From contig JACOTM010000040.1 of the NCBI GenBank assembly GCA_016178305.1, positions 1 through 34,766 on the forward strand: a stretch of DNA of 34,766 nucleotides, in the 5' to 3' direction. Made by a program: the position numbers and the translations under genes. The notes beneath the pieces are model-generated. The model was not told where the DNA came from, ran no database searches, and saw only the letters and a list, made by a program, of their open reading frames with translations. This document shows, in pieces, positions 23,024-32,283 of this stretch. Source of the stretch: Flavobacteriia bacterium. Its GTDB lineage: Bacteria; Bacteroidota; Bacteroidia; Flavobacteriales_D; Crocinitomicaceae. Position 1 is the stretch's first letter; every line of letters begins with the position of its first letter.

Positions 23024-23812
23024 CTATTTTTTCTCAATTTTTTGGTATGAAGTAACAATCCCTTTAATTAAAGCAGAACTAAAACCACTATGTTCCATTT
23101 CATTCAAACCTACAATTGTACAACCTTTAGGCGTCGTTACCCTATCAATTTCTTCTTCTGGATGACTTCCGTTTCGAATAATTAATTCAGCAGCTCCTTT
23201 TACCGTTTGACTAACGATTTTAGTTGCCGTTTTTGAATCAAATCCTACTTCAATCCCTCCCTGAATCATTGCACGCATAAAACGAAGAACATAAGCAATT
23301 CCGCAAGCACCTAAAATTGTTGCTGACTCCATTAACGTTTCATCAATAACAATGGTTTCTCCTAAACTATTAAATATTTCAGTAACCATATCAGTTCGAT
23401 TTAACTCGTCACGCCCAAAAGAAATGGCCGTTATCGATTCATTAACCGAAGAAGCTGTATTGGGCATTGCTCGAAAAATATCCAATTCAAAATCAAAACA
23501 AGCCTTCATTTCAGTAGTGGTAATTCCTGTTGCTACAGAAACAATGGTGTGTCTATTCGCATTAAAATAACTTGCATTTTCTTTTAAAAAAGGGATGATC
23601 GTATATGGTTTTAAAGCTAAAATAATGATGTCACAAGCCTCAATCAACGCTTTGTTATCATTTGTAATTACTGTATTTTCATCCTCATATTTTTTAATTG
23701 AGGCTACATTGCGTTTTGAACCATATAATTTTGTTGCAGGTGATTTTTGTTTAATTCCATTCAACAATGACAAACCTAAATTTCCACAACCTACAATTCC
23801 TATTTTTTGCAT
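23024..23812 (-). CDS. proC: Pyrroline-5-carboxylate reductase
   Basis: It reduces pyrroline-5-carboxylate to proline with NAD(P)H. The 262-aa protein has the dinucleotide fold start GIVGCGNLGLSLL (4-16) and the C-terminal signature TPKGCTIVGLNEMEHSG, with the helical dimer domain between. In several Bacteroidetes proC lies within the arginine cluster; here it is about 2.7 kb upstream of it on the same strand. An exact TAAATTTG -7 element lies just before its start (complement of 23829-23836). Confidence 0.93.
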   Translation of the reverse strand: MQKIGIVGCGNLGLSLLNGIKQKSPATKLYGSKRNVASIKKYEDENTVITNDNKALIEACDIIILALKPYTIIPFLKENASYFNANRHTIVSVATGITTTEMKACFDFELDIFRAMPNTASSVNESITAISFGRDELNRTDMVTEIFNSLGETIVIDETLMESATILGACGIAYVLRFMRAMIQGGIEVGFDSKTATKIVSQTVKGAAELIIRNGSHPEEEIDRVTTPKGCTIVGLNEMEHSGFSSALIKGIVTSYQKIEKK

Positions 23813-23828
23813 TACTTTATTTTTTGGT

Positions 23829-23890
23829 CAAATTTAAGCTTTTGATTTCATTTAAAACGATTTAATTAAAAGGAATTAATGTTATTTTTG
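23829..23890. promoter_or_regulatory. Divergent -7 elements for proC and the DUF6702 gene
   Basis: Minus strand: TAAATTTG, complement of 23829-23836, for proC. Plus strand: TATTTTTG at 23883-23890 for the DUF6702 gene. Both match TAnnTTTG exactly, but neither has a TTG at the proper -33 distance, so support is partial. Confidence 0.4.
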
Positions 23891-23927
23891 TTTCATTACA
23901 CAATAAAACAAAACTATACAATTACAA

Positions 23928-24437
23928 ATGAAATTGCTTTGTAGTATCTTGCTATTATTTAGTTTAAATCAAGGATTTGCTCATGAATATTACTTTGCTT
24001 TTGCCGAAGCACAATTTAACCATACAACCCAAAAAATAGAACTATCGGTAACTGTTTCAACACATGATATTGAACATTGGCTTCAAGATAATGGTATTAA
24101 AATTAAAGAATTAGAAAATCATTATGAAGATTCACTTATAGTAAATGAAATTTCAACACAATTGTTACATGGAATCCATTTTTCAATTTTAGAAAAAAAC
24201 ATAAATTTTAAGATTATTGGTTTCCAAGTAAACAAAAATGGATTGACTGATTTTTTCTTTATTTCCGAAGAAGTAAAAGTAAATAACGAAATAAAAGTAA
24301 CTTTTGATTTATTAATGGATAAATATAAAGGACAACAAAATAAACTAACTTTTATATATAATAGTCGGAAAATGACCTTTCCTTTTTTACCTACTCAGCG
24401 CGAACAAATTATACATTTAGATACTTTTAACGAATGA
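23928..24437 (+). CDS. DUF6702-like exported protein, 169 aa
   Basis: A signal peptide (about 1-18, ending QGFA before HEYYFA) marks it as exported. The mature protein begins with the HEYYFAFAEAQFN strand characteristic of this Bacteroidetes family and is strand-rich throughout, ending FPFLPTQREQIIHL. In many genomes this family lies directly upstream of an M1 peptidase, as here: the stop overlaps the peptidase start by 4 bp (ATGA), so the two are translationally coupled and probably act together. The function of the family is unknown. Confidence 0.8.
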   Translation: MKLLCSILLLFSLNQGFAHEYYFAFAEAQFNHTTQKIELSVTVSTHDIEHWLQDNGIKIKELENHYEDSLIVNEISTQLLHGIHFSILEKNINFKIIGFQVNKNGLTDFFFISEEVKVNNEIKVTFDLLMDKYKGQQNKLTFIYNSRKMTFPFLPTQREQIIHLDTFNE

Positions 24438-26716
24438 AATACAGTACTTTTTTTTTATTTATAATTCCTTTTATTGGTTTAGGACAAAGTAAATTCGCTC
24501 AATTGGATCAAGAGCTACCAACACCAAATGAATATCGAAATGCAGCTGGAGCTCCTGGTCATAATTACTATCAACAAAAAGCAGATTATAAAATCAATAT
24601 TGAAATAATTGACGAAACTCAAATGTTAAAAGGTTTTGAAACAATAACTTACACAAACAACTCCCCTGATCAATTAAATTATTTATGGTTACAATTAGAC
24701 CAAAACATTTACAATCAAGATGCTGATTCAAAATTAATTGATATTGAAAAAATGGAAAATTTCAAAAATATTGGCGATGTCAAAAAGAAATTATTCTATT
24801 ATGATGGCGGATTTAAAATCGATGAAATTACAAATACTTCAGGACAAAAAATGAGTTATTTCATCAATAAAACGATGATGCGTATCGATTTAAGTAAACC
24901 TTTAAAAGCACATGAAAGCATTAGTTTCAATATTAAATGGTGGTATAACATTAATGACAGAATGGCTGTTGGCGGGCGTTCTGGATATGAATATTTTGAA
25001 AAAGATAAAAATTACCTTTACACCATTGCGCAATGGTTTCCTCGAATGTGTGTTTATAATGATGTAACGGGATGGCAACATAAACAATTTTTAGGTCGTG
25101 GTGAATTCACATTACCTTTTGGAGATTATGAAGTAAACATCACTGTTCCTTCAGATCATATTGTTGGAGCCACGGGAACCTTGCAGAATGCCGAACAAAT
25201 ATTAAATGAGAAACAAAAAAATAGATTAAAATTAGCCTATAGATCCAACACACCTATTATTATTGTAAATCAAGATGAAGCTATCAAAGCTGAAAATCAT
25301 AGAGCTACTACAAAAAAAACATGGACTTTTAAAGCGATGAATGTTCGTGATTTTGCTTTTGCTTCTTCTCGTAAATTTATTTGGGATGCACAAGGTGTTG
25401 TTATTGGCGGTAAAACAATTTTAGCAATGTCTTATTATCCAAAAGAAGGAAATCCGCTTTGGGAAAAATATTCAACAAAATTAGTAGTTCATACTTTAAA
25501 AACATATTCCAAATATACTGTAGATTATCCATATCCTGTTGCAATTTCTGTTCATGCCAAATGGATTGGAATGGAATACCCTATGATATGCTTCAATGGT
25601 GGACGACCAGAAGAAGATGGTACGTATTCAGAAGATACGAAATATGGTATGTGGGGTGTTATTATCCATGAAGTTGGTCACAACTTTTTTCCAATGATTA
25701 TCAACTCAGATGAAAGACAATGGTCATGGATGGATGAAGGATTAAATACTTTTGTGCAATATTTAACCGAACAAGAATGGGAACGTGGTTACCCCTCTAG
25801 ACGTGGTCCAGCTTATTTAATCGCAGACTATATGCGCGGAGATAAAAGTGGACTTTCTCCTATTATGACAAATTCAGAATCAATATTACAATTTGGAAAC
25901 AACGCTTACGGAAAACCTGCCACGGCACTCAATATTCTTAGAGAAACCGTAATGGGCCGTGAATTATTTGACTATGCCTTTAAAACTTATTGCGAACGTT
26001 GGAAATTTAAACATCCAACACCTGCTGATTTCTTTCGATCGATGGAAGATGCTTCAGCAGTTGATCTTGATTGGTTTTGGAGAGGATGGTTTTTTACAAC
26101 TGATAATGTTGACATTTCTTTAGAAAAAGTGAGATACTTTCAGTTAAATACAAATAATCCAGAAATTGAAAAAGCAGTTAAAAAAGAAATGAATGAATCC
26201 AAAGATCAATTTATTGGAGATACTAGAAACAAATTGACTCCTGAAAAAACAGCGAATGAAAAAGATAGTTCACTGGATGATTTTTATAAAAAACGAAATA
26301 TTTATGAAGTTGATGCATTAGATAGAATTGAATATGAGGAATTTAAGAAAAATTTAAAACCTGAAGAATTAAACTTATTAAACAGTGACAAGCATTTTTA
26401 TGAATTATCATTTAAAAATATTGGAGGCTTAGTCTCCCCCTTAATTATTCATCTAACATTTATGGATAGCACAACGCAAGTTATCCGAATTCCTGCTGAA
26501 ATTTGGGTTCAAGGTCACGAAATAGTATCCAAAGTCCTCATTTTAGATAAAGAATTAATTGCAATTCGCTTAGATCCATTTTTAGAAACAGCCGACACAG
26601 ATTTAAATAATAATAGTTGGCCCGTACAATTAGAACCTACTCGATTTCAATTATTCCAACAAAAACAATTGAACGAAAATCCTATGCAAAGACAACTGAG
26701 AATGGAAGGAAAATAA
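24434..26716 (+). CDS. M1 family metallopeptidase, exported
   Basis: A 760-aa aminopeptidase-type protein with a signal peptide (about 1-17). The zinc motif HEVGH (412-416) with third ligand E435 in SWMDEGLNTF has the exact HExxH-x18-E spacing of clan MA family M1. GMEYP (379-383) corresponds to the GxMEN exopeptidase motif in altered form; the usual Asn is Tyr-Pro here, as in several Bacteroidetes M1-like proteins. The N-terminal ~300 residues are the beta-sandwich domain and the C-terminal part from ~560 is divergent. Probable periplasmic or surface peptide cleavage; specificity unknown. Confidence 0.92.
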   Translation: MKYSTFFLFIIPFIGLGQSKFAQLDQELPTPNEYRNAAGAPGHNYYQQKADYKINIEIIDETQMLKGFETITYTNNSPDQLNYLWLQLDQNIYNQDADSKLIDIEKMENFKNIGDVKKKLFYYDGGFKIDEITNTSGQKMSYFINKTMMRIDLSKPLKAHESISFNIKWWYNINDRMAVGGRSGYEYFEKDKNYLYTIAQWFPRMCVYNDVTGWQHKQFLGRGEFTLPFGDYEVNITVPSDHIVGATGTLQNAEQILNEKQKNRLKLAYRSNTPIIIVNQDEAIKAENHRATTKKTWTFKAMNVRDFAFASSRKFIWDAQGVVIGGKTILAMSYYPKEGNPLWEKYSTKLVVHTLKTYSKYTVDYPYPVAISVHAKWIGMEYPMICFNGGRPEEDGTYSEDTKYGMWGVIIHEVGHNFFPMIINSDERQWSWMDEGLNTFVQYLTEQEWERGYPSRRGPAYLIADYMRGDKSGLSPIMTNSESILQFGNNAYGKPATALNILRETVMGRELFDYAFKTYCERWKFKHPTPADFFRSMEDASAVDLDWFWRGWFFTTDNVDISLEKVRYFQLNTNNPEIEKAVKKEMNESKDQFIGDTRNKLTPEKTANEKDSSLDDFYKKRNIYEVDALDRIEYEEFKKNLKPEELNLLNSDKHFYELSFKNIGGLVSPLIIHLTFMDSTTQVIRIPAEIWVQGHEIVSKVLILDKELIAIRLDPFLETADTDLNNNSWPVQLEPTRFQLFQQKQLNENPMQRQLRMEGK

Positions 26717-26811
26717 TCTCTAACATAGCTAAAAACAACATCTTTTTTAGTCTTGTTGTATTTAGCTCAAACAGAAATGATGAATTATTTGTTGAATTTT
26801 AATTTTAAAAA

Positions 26812-27600
26812 ATGAAAATACTATATTTTCTTATAGCATTATGTTTAATTAGTTGCAAATCAAAAACATTAAACAAAACAAAATCAATAGAATTCAATAA
26901 TTATGTTTGTCCACCCTGTGGCGGAAATTGTGATCAATTAGTTTTTCACAAAGCAGGAAAGTGTCCTCATTGTCAAATGGAATTAGTAAATCAGCATCAA
27001 ATAACAAATGCCCAAAAAGAATTATCTGTTTGTTTCTATTTGCAAGACAATGTTGAAATATTAGATTTTGCTGGTCCACTAGAAGTTTTTGTTGTTGCTG
27101 GATTCAAGGTTTTTACCGTTTCCAAAAATAATGGAATCATTCATTCTCAAGGAATATTAAAAATTAAACCTGATTTTTGTATTGAAGATGCACCACCTTC
27201 AGATGTTATGGTCTTTTTTGGTGGGGCTCACGGCAAACCTTCTAAAGATAAAGGATTGATTTCATGGATAAAAGCTCGAAAAAATAAAACAAATTATTTC
27301 ATTTCAATTTGCACAGGTGCTTTTATTATGGGAGAAGCTGGAATCCTAGATAATTTATCCACCACAACATATCACACACAAATTAAGGCCTTACAAAATG
27401 CCTTCCCAAAAACCAAAGTACTTTCAAATGTTCGCTTTGTTGATAATGGAAACGTTATTTCTACAGCTGGTATATCTGCAGGAATTGATGGAGCACTTCA
27501 TTTTGTTGCCAAAATAAAAGGATTGGATTTTGCTAAAAATGTTGCAGCAACAATTGAATATGATAAATGGATACCTAATGACGGTTTAATTCTTAAATAA
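26812..27600 (+). CDS. Lipoprotein: heavy-metal-binding domain fused to DJ-1/PfpI domain
   Basis: The signal peptide ends at LISC (Cys15), predicting a lipid anchor. Residues 32-58 (YVCPPCGGNCD and KCPHCQMELV) form a Cys-rich heavy-metal-binding domain like those of metal-efflux proteins. Residues ~70-262 form a DJ-1/PfpI (GATase1-like) domain, with the nucleophile C167 in SICTGAFIMGEAG and E91 in GPLEVF as the usual partner. DJ-1 members are normally cytoplasmic, so an anchored form with a metal-binding head is unusual. A role in metal or oxidative stress outside the cytoplasm is a reasonable guess. Confidence 0.85.
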   Translation: MKILYFLIALCLISCKSKTLNKTKSIEFNNYVCPPCGGNCDQLVFHKAGKCPHCQMELVNQHQITNAQKELSVCFYLQDNVEILDFAGPLEVFVVAGFKVFTVSKNNGIIHSQGILKIKPDFCIEDAPPSDVMVFFGGAHGKPSKDKGLISWIKARKNKTNYFISICTGAFIMGEAGILDNLSTTTYHTQIKALQNAFPKTKVLSNVRFVDNGNVISTAGISAGIDGALHFVAKIKGLDFAKNVAATIEYDKWIPNDGLILK

Positions 27601-27738
27601 AAGAATCATTTTTTCTTGAATACTGAGTATCTGTCTAAATTTATTATGATTTCAATATTTTAAGTCTTTTCCTCTCAAAACGCGTTAAGTTTTTAAGAAA
27701 TAAAGATACTCGGTAGCGAATGGGGTATTAATCGAACA

Positions 27739-28167
27739 ATGGCACAAGTACATGCGATTTTATTAATTTCACCGCAACCATTATCAACTGAGAATATTAT
27801 GGATGAATTAAGCATATCTCGAGGTAATGCCAATATGAATATACGGGATTTAATCAATTGGAATTTAGTCCATAAAGAATTAATACCTGGTGACCGGAAA
27901 GAATATTTTACAGCTGAAAAAGATATTTGGGAAATTGCAAGAAGGATTATCCGAGAACGAAAAAAACGTGAAATGGAACCAGTTATTCGCGTTATTAACC
28001 AATTAAAACATGTGGAAGGGGATAAAAACAATAAAGATATAAATGAGTTTTGTTCGATGATGGATCAATTAGATTCTTTTGTCGGAAAAATGGATAAATC
28101 TGTAAACTTACTCTTGAATGAAAATGAAAATAAATTATTTACAATTTTATTCAAATTAATGACGTAA
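27739..28167 (+). CDS. GbsR/MarR-like transcriptional regulator, N-terminus truncated or decayed
   Basis: A winged-helix protein of 142 residues from ATG 27739, with the helix-turn-helix LSTENIMDELSISRGNANMN followed by the conserved wing region and AEKDIWEIARRI, typical of the GbsR-like MarR family of Bacteroidetes. In those proteins the N-terminus usually reads WG-x-LGS-x-WGINRTMAQ. Here LGSEWGINRT is encoded immediately upstream in frame (27709-27738), after a stop at 27694-27696, with no start codon between. So about 20 residues are either lost through a frameshift or the protein starts at the ATG. It begins a cluster with the genes at 28208-30791. Confidence 0.8.
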   Translation: MAQVHAILLISPQPLSTENIMDELSISRGNANMNIRDLINWNLVHKELIPGDRKEYFTAEKDIWEIARRIIRERKKREMEPVIRVINQLKHVEGDKNNKDINEFCSMMDQLDSFVGKMDKSVNLLLNENENKLFTILFKLMT

Positions 28168-28207
28168 TCTCTTTTTTTAATTCAAACTTTCAATAATTAC
28201 TGAAAAC

Positions 28208-29026
28208 ATGAAAACTTTAAAAAACTACAAATTAATATACGATGATCAATGTCCTTTATGTAAAACATATAGTAAAACTTTCGTAATGACGGGATTACTA
28301 ACAAAAGAAGGTCGGGAAGGATATCAAAAAATGGAAGAGAAAACATGTTTACTAATTGATAAGCAAAGAGCATGTAACGAAATCGCTTTAGTTAATATGG
28401 AAACCACTGAAGTCATATATGGAATCGATAGCATCATATATATAATCGCATTCCGTTTCAAACTCCTTAATCAAATTTTACATGCTAAACCAATACATTA
28501 TCTCCTTCAAAAATTATATTTATGTATCTCATATAATCGAAAAATAATTATGCCAAGTAATTCTAAAACAGACACATGCACACCTGATTTTAATATCAAA
28601 TACCGAATAATTTATCTTATTTGCACATGGTTATTTACTTCATTTATTCTTTATAAATATAGTTTTCATCTAGAAAAATGGGTACCAAAAAGCACTTTTG
28701 GGAGAGAATTTTTTATTTGTGGTGGTCAGCTGATTTTTCAAACATTAGTATTGATAAAATATTCTAAAGAAAGAATTTTCAACTACCTCGGAAATATGAT
28801 GACAATTTCATTTGCCGGAGCAATACTATTAACTATTGGAATCGCTTTCTCGAAATTATGCAATATAACCAATGGAAATTATTTTATAACTTTCTTTTTT
28901 ACAATCGTAATTCTAATGCTTTTTGAACATATTAGAAGAAATAAAAAACTAAACTTAAACTACTCGCCAACAATAACTTGGACAATATATAGATTATTAA
29001 TTGTAAGCATTATAGGGTATGAATAA
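28208..29026 (+). CDS. DCC-like thiol-redox domain with C-terminal membrane helices
   Basis: The 272-aa protein starts with KLIYDDQCPLCKTYS, where CPLC (C15, C18) is the redox-type pair of DCC/DUF393 proteins following the YDxxCP motif. The soluble part runs to about residue 120. The remainder has four or so hydrophobic segments (for example IIYLICTWLFTSFILY and MMTISFAGAILLTIG), so it is an inner-membrane protein. It overlaps the next gene by 8 bp. Members of this cluster occur together in Bacteroidetes, but their joint role is unknown. Confidence 0.75.
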   Translation: MKTLKNYKLIYDDQCPLCKTYSKTFVMTGLLTKEGREGYQKMEEKTCLLIDKQRACNEIALVNMETTEVIYGIDSIIYIIAFRFKLLNQILHAKPIHYLLQKLYLCISYNRKIIMPSNSKTDTCTPDFNIKYRIIYLICTWLFTSFILYKYSFHLEKWVPKSTFGREFFICGGQLIFQTLVLIKYSKERIFNYLGNMMTISFAGAILLTIGIAFSKLCNITNGNYFITFFFTIVILMLFEHIRRNKKLNLNYSPTITWTIYRLLIVSIIGYE

Positions 29027-29960
29027 ATATTCAAAAATCGTATTAGTCGGTGGTACTGGACAAATCGGAAAAGCATTAATCAATTATTTCCAAGATAAAT
29101 CTGAATTGATTTATATTTTTTCAAGAAAAATTCAAACTTCTAACGAAAAGCTTCTATTCTATCAATGGAATGGCGAAAAATTAACAGATTTTGTTTCAAT
29201 ATTTGAAAATGCAGATATTATTATCAACTTAGTGGGTAAAAATGTTAACTGTAGATACAATCAAAAAAATCGAAATGAAATAATTACATCAAGAATAAAT
29301 TCAATTAATGCAATTGAGGAAGTCGTTCAACTTTGCAATATTAAACCTCGACATTGGATTCAAGCTGCATCAGCAACAATTTACCAACAATCATTTGATA
29401 AAGAGATGACCGAACAAGATGAAATTTACGGTCATAATTTCTCTGAAAATGTTTGCAAAACATGGGAAAATGCCTTTTTTGAAAGTACAACAAAATTTAA
29501 AGAAATAAAAAAAACATTGCTAAGAACGAGTATTGTATTAAGTAAAGATAATGGCGCATTTCCGCGTTTAAAAAAGTTAGTCAATTATGGTTTGGGAGGA
29601 AAACAAGGTTGTGGAAATCAAATGGTCAGCTGGATTCATGAAGAAGATTTATGCAGAAGTATTGAATTTATTTACGATAACCAATCAGAAGGTATTTTTA
29701 ATATTACAGCTACCTACCCTATTAAAAACACTTGTTTTATGTCAGAATTACGAAAAGAAATAAAGCCATTTTTTTTCCTTCCATCCCCTCAATTTATACT
29801 CAAAATAGGTGCTTTTTTAATTTCAACAGAAGTAGAATTGGTTTTAAAAAGTAGGTTCGTAATTCCTGATAAACTGATAAAAATGGGATTTGAATTTAAA
29901 TATCCTACAATCGATAAAGCGATTCAAAACTTACTTAGAAACCGTATAAATTTATTGTGA
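29019..29960 (+). CDS. TIGR01777-type NAD(P)-dependent epimerase (YfcH-like)
   Basis: A 313-aa extended short-chain dehydrogenase-like protein. The Rossmann motif is VGGTGQIGKAL (10-20). The remaining family markers include NLVGKNVNCRYNQKNR, where the family has 'G..i...rw', and SWIHEEDLCRSIEF. Substrate unknown. The start overlaps the upstream membrane protein by 8 bp and the cluster is probably controlled by the regulator at 27739. Confidence 0.85.
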   Translation: MNKYSKIVLVGGTGQIGKALINYFQDKSELIYIFSRKIQTSNEKLLFYQWNGEKLTDFVSIFENADIIINLVGKNVNCRYNQKNRNEIITSRINSINAIEEVVQLCNIKPRHWIQAASATIYQQSFDKEMTEQDEIYGHNFSENVCKTWENAFFESTTKFKEIKKTLLRTSIVLSKDNGAFPRLKKLVNYGLGGKQGCGNQMVSWIHEEDLCRSIEFIYDNQSEGIFNITATYPIKNTCFMSELRKEIKPFFFLPSPQFILKIGAFLISTEVELVLKSRFVIPDKLIKMGFEFKYPTIDKAIQNLLRNRINLL

Positions 29961-30059
29961 CTTCCATATTTCAAACCCTTTTTGAACAAAAATTCAATAA
30001 ATTCTGTTTATCAAATATTTTTATAGTTTATTAATTATAACCCTAATTCGATTAAAATA

Positions 30060-30791
30060 ATGATCAAAAAAACATTTTTAAAAGCTGAATGGAGAAAACT
30101 AATACTTATCAATTACAGCATTGCCCCTCAACAATTAACGAAATTCATTCCTGCTGGAACAGAAATAGATCTTTGGAATGGTAAATGTTATATCAGCTTA
30201 GTTGGATTTATGTTCTTAAAAACAAGAGTATTAGGAATCAAAGTACCTTTTCATTCCAATTTTGAGGAAGTGAATCTTCGATTTTATGTAAAATATAAAG
30301 AAAATAATGAATGGAAACGAGGCGTTGTTTTCATAAAAGAACTTGTTCCTAAAGTAGCTTTGACTTTAGTTGCTAATTGGATTTATAAAGAACATTATCA
30401 AACTGTTCCTATGAATCATGATTGGGATTCACAGCAAGACAACATAGTAATTTCCTATAATTTTGAAATTCAAAATCAAATTCAAAGCATAAAAGTTACC
30501 GCCAAAAATACGTTAACAGAAACCATTCAAAATAGTGAAGCGGCGTTTATTACAGAACATTATTGGGGTTATACAAAACAAAATACTTTAACAACAACTG
30601 CATACGAAGTCACGCATCCAAAATGGCAAATATATCCCATTGAATCATTCCAAATAAATGTTGATTTTGGTTTAGTTTATGGTGACGATTTTATTTTTTT
30701 AAATGATAAAAAAATTGAATCCATTTACCTTGCAGAAGGATCTGAAATTACTGTCAAAAAAAAACAAAAGATTATTTCAAACTCTCAATAG
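30060..30791 (+). CDS. DUF2071 (YqjF-like) protein
   Basis: The 243-aa protein has the N-terminal WRKLILINYSIAPQQLTKFIPAG and LWNGKCYISLVGFMF typical of DUF2071 proteins, which form an acetoacetate-decarboxylase-like beta barrel; function unknown. Its 3' end overlaps the convergent nth gene by 20 bp. Cluster position follows the epimerase after a 99-bp gap. Confidence 0.85.
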   Translation: MIKKTFLKAEWRKLILINYSIAPQQLTKFIPAGTEIDLWNGKCYISLVGFMFLKTRVLGIKVPFHSNFEEVNLRFYVKYKENNEWKRGVVFIKELVPKVALTLVANWIYKEHYQTVPMNHDWDSQQDNIVISYNFEIQNQIQSIKVTAKNTLTETIQNSEAAFITEHYWGYTKQNTLTTTAYEVTHPKWQIYPIESFQINVDFGLVYGDDFIFLNDKKIESIYLAEGSEITVKKKQKIISNSQ

Positions 30792-31416
30792 CACTTTTGA
30801 CGCCAATTGTTCGCGTAATAAAATCCTTTTCAATTAAGGGATTTCTTGCTGGAGAATACGCTCTGCCATAAAAAATTATTTGAAGATGCAATTTATTCCA
30901 TAATTCTTTTGGAAATATTTTTTTTGCATCTTTTTCTGTTTCTACAACATTTTTACCAGTTGTTATTCCCCATCTAATTAACAAGCGATGAATATGTGTA
31001 TCCACAGGAAATGCAGGCACTCCAAAAGCCTGAGACATTACTACAGAGGCCGTTTTATGTCCAACACCAGGTAACTCTTCTAATAATTCAAAACTTTCAG
31101 GTACAACACCATCATGTTTATTTATTAATATATGAGATAATTCAAAAATTGCTTTGGCTTTTTTAGGTGATAAACCACACGGACGAATTATTTCTCGAAT
31201 TTCTTCAATTGACAATCGAATCATATCAAACGGATTATCAGCTTTGCTAAATAATAAAGGAGTTACTCTATTTACCATTAAATCCGTACACTGAGCAGAA
31301 AGTAAAACAGCGATTAACAAGGTATATGAATTTGTATGATCCAAAGGAACAGGTGTCTCAGGATATAATTTTTCCAATTCTTCAATGATGAACCTTGCTT
31401 TTTCTTTTTTGGTCAT
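30772..31416 (-). CDS. nth: Endonuclease III, iron-sulfur cluster apparently absent
   Basis: A base-excision repair DNA glycosylase/AP lyase for oxidised pyrimidines. The helix-hairpin-helix LPGVGHKTA (115-123) carries K121, the Schiff-base lysine, and D139 is in FPVDTHIHRL, so the catalytic pair is intact. The C-terminal C-x6-C-x2-C-x5-C cluster motif is replaced by YSPARNPLIEKDFI with no cysteines, so no [4Fe-4S] site is visible. Length is 214 residues. The 3' end overlaps the DUF2071 gene by 20 bp and the start is 4 bp from the downstream end of the rluA-like gene. Confidence 0.92.
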   Translation of the reverse strand: MTKKEKARFIIEELEKLYPETPVPLDHTNSYTLLIAVLLSAQCTDLMVNRVTPLLFSKADNPFDMIRLSIEEIREIIRPCGLSPKKAKAIFELSHILINKHDGVVPESFELLEELPGVGHKTASVVMSQAFGVPAFPVDTHIHRLLIRWGITTGKNVVETEKDAKKIFPKELWNKLHLQIIFYGRAYSPARNPLIEKDFITRTIGVKSAIESLK

Positions 31417-31420
31417 TTTT

Positions 31421-32239
31421 CTACAATAATTTCAAAAACTTTTTTGGTATTTCACTTTCAAATCGTACTACTTTTCCTGTTTTAGGATGTGTAAATGCCA
31501 ATACTTTTGCATGCAATCCCAATCGTCCTAATGAATGATTTGTAGCTCCATATTTTTTATCCCCAACAATTGGATGCTTTAAATCTTGAAAATGAACACG
31601 AATTTGATTTTTACGACCTGTTTCTAAATTTACTTCCATCAAAGAAACTCCTTTTTTAGAAACTATTGTCTTGTAGTGTGTAACGGCTTTTTGACCCTTT
31701 GACGCATTTTGTGAAGAATGAACCAACAAAGAACTTGGGCTTTCAATTAAATAAGAAACATGTACACCGCTTGACTTTTCTAATTTACCTTCAACTAAAG
31801 CTAAATATGTTCTTTCTAAAATAGTATCGTTCCAATTTTCTTGTAATTTAGCTTTTATTTCTTCATTCTTAGCAAACAAAAGTAAACCAGAGGTCTCTCG
31901 ATCTAACCGATGAACAATAAAAATCTTATTAGCCGGGTTTTTCTTTTTGACATGTTCACTTAATATCGCAAAAGCTGTTTTTTTTGTTTCTTTATTTGTA
32001 GCAATCGTTAATAAACCTGCATCTTTATTAATCACTATTAAATCTTTGTCTTCGAAAACAATTTCAATCCCTGTATATTTTTTTTGTTCAATAGAACCAG
32101 CTTTTGGGCGAATTGTAACTTTTTGACCTGGTTTTAAAGCATGATTGTATTTTGTTTCAACTTTTCCTTCAACTTCAACCAACTTCTTTTTCAATAAAGA
32201 CTTGATATTATCTCTACTTTTACCAACAAGAGTTTCCAT
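31421..32239 (-). CDS. RluA-family RNA pseudouridine synthase
   Basis: A 272-aa enzyme that isomerises uridines in rRNA or tRNA. The catalytic Asp is D113 in HRLDRETSGLLLFA. The N-terminal ~45 residues form a short S4-like RNA-binding segment (SLLKKKLVEVEGKVETK). DKDLIVINKDAGLL starts the catalytic domain and GRKNQIRVHF is the conserved later block. The exact target (RluA, RluC or RluD type) cannot be assigned. It is 4 bp upstream of nth and the two are likely co-transcribed. Confidence 0.93.
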   Translation of the reverse strand: METLVGKSRDNIKSLLKKKLVEVEGKVETKYNHALKPGQKVTIRPKAGSIEQKKYTGIEIVFEDKDLIVINKDAGLLTIATNKETKKTAFAILSEHVKKKNPANKIFIVHRLDRETSGLLLFAKNEEIKAKLQENWNDTILERTYLALVEGKLEKSSGVHVSYLIESPSSLLVHSSQNASKGQKAVTHYKTIVSKKGVSLMEVNLETGRKNQIRVHFQDLKHPIVGDKKYGATNHSLGRLGLHAKVLAFTHPKTGKVVRFESEIPKKFLKLL

Positions 32240-32283
32240 TAAAAAAATCTACCTTGAATCATAAAAAATAAATAATCGAAAAA

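Noticed and set aside
27693-28031. 112-aa minus-strand frame over the MarR-like regulator.
   Set aside because: Complement of a clear HTH gene with conserved motifs on the plus strand.
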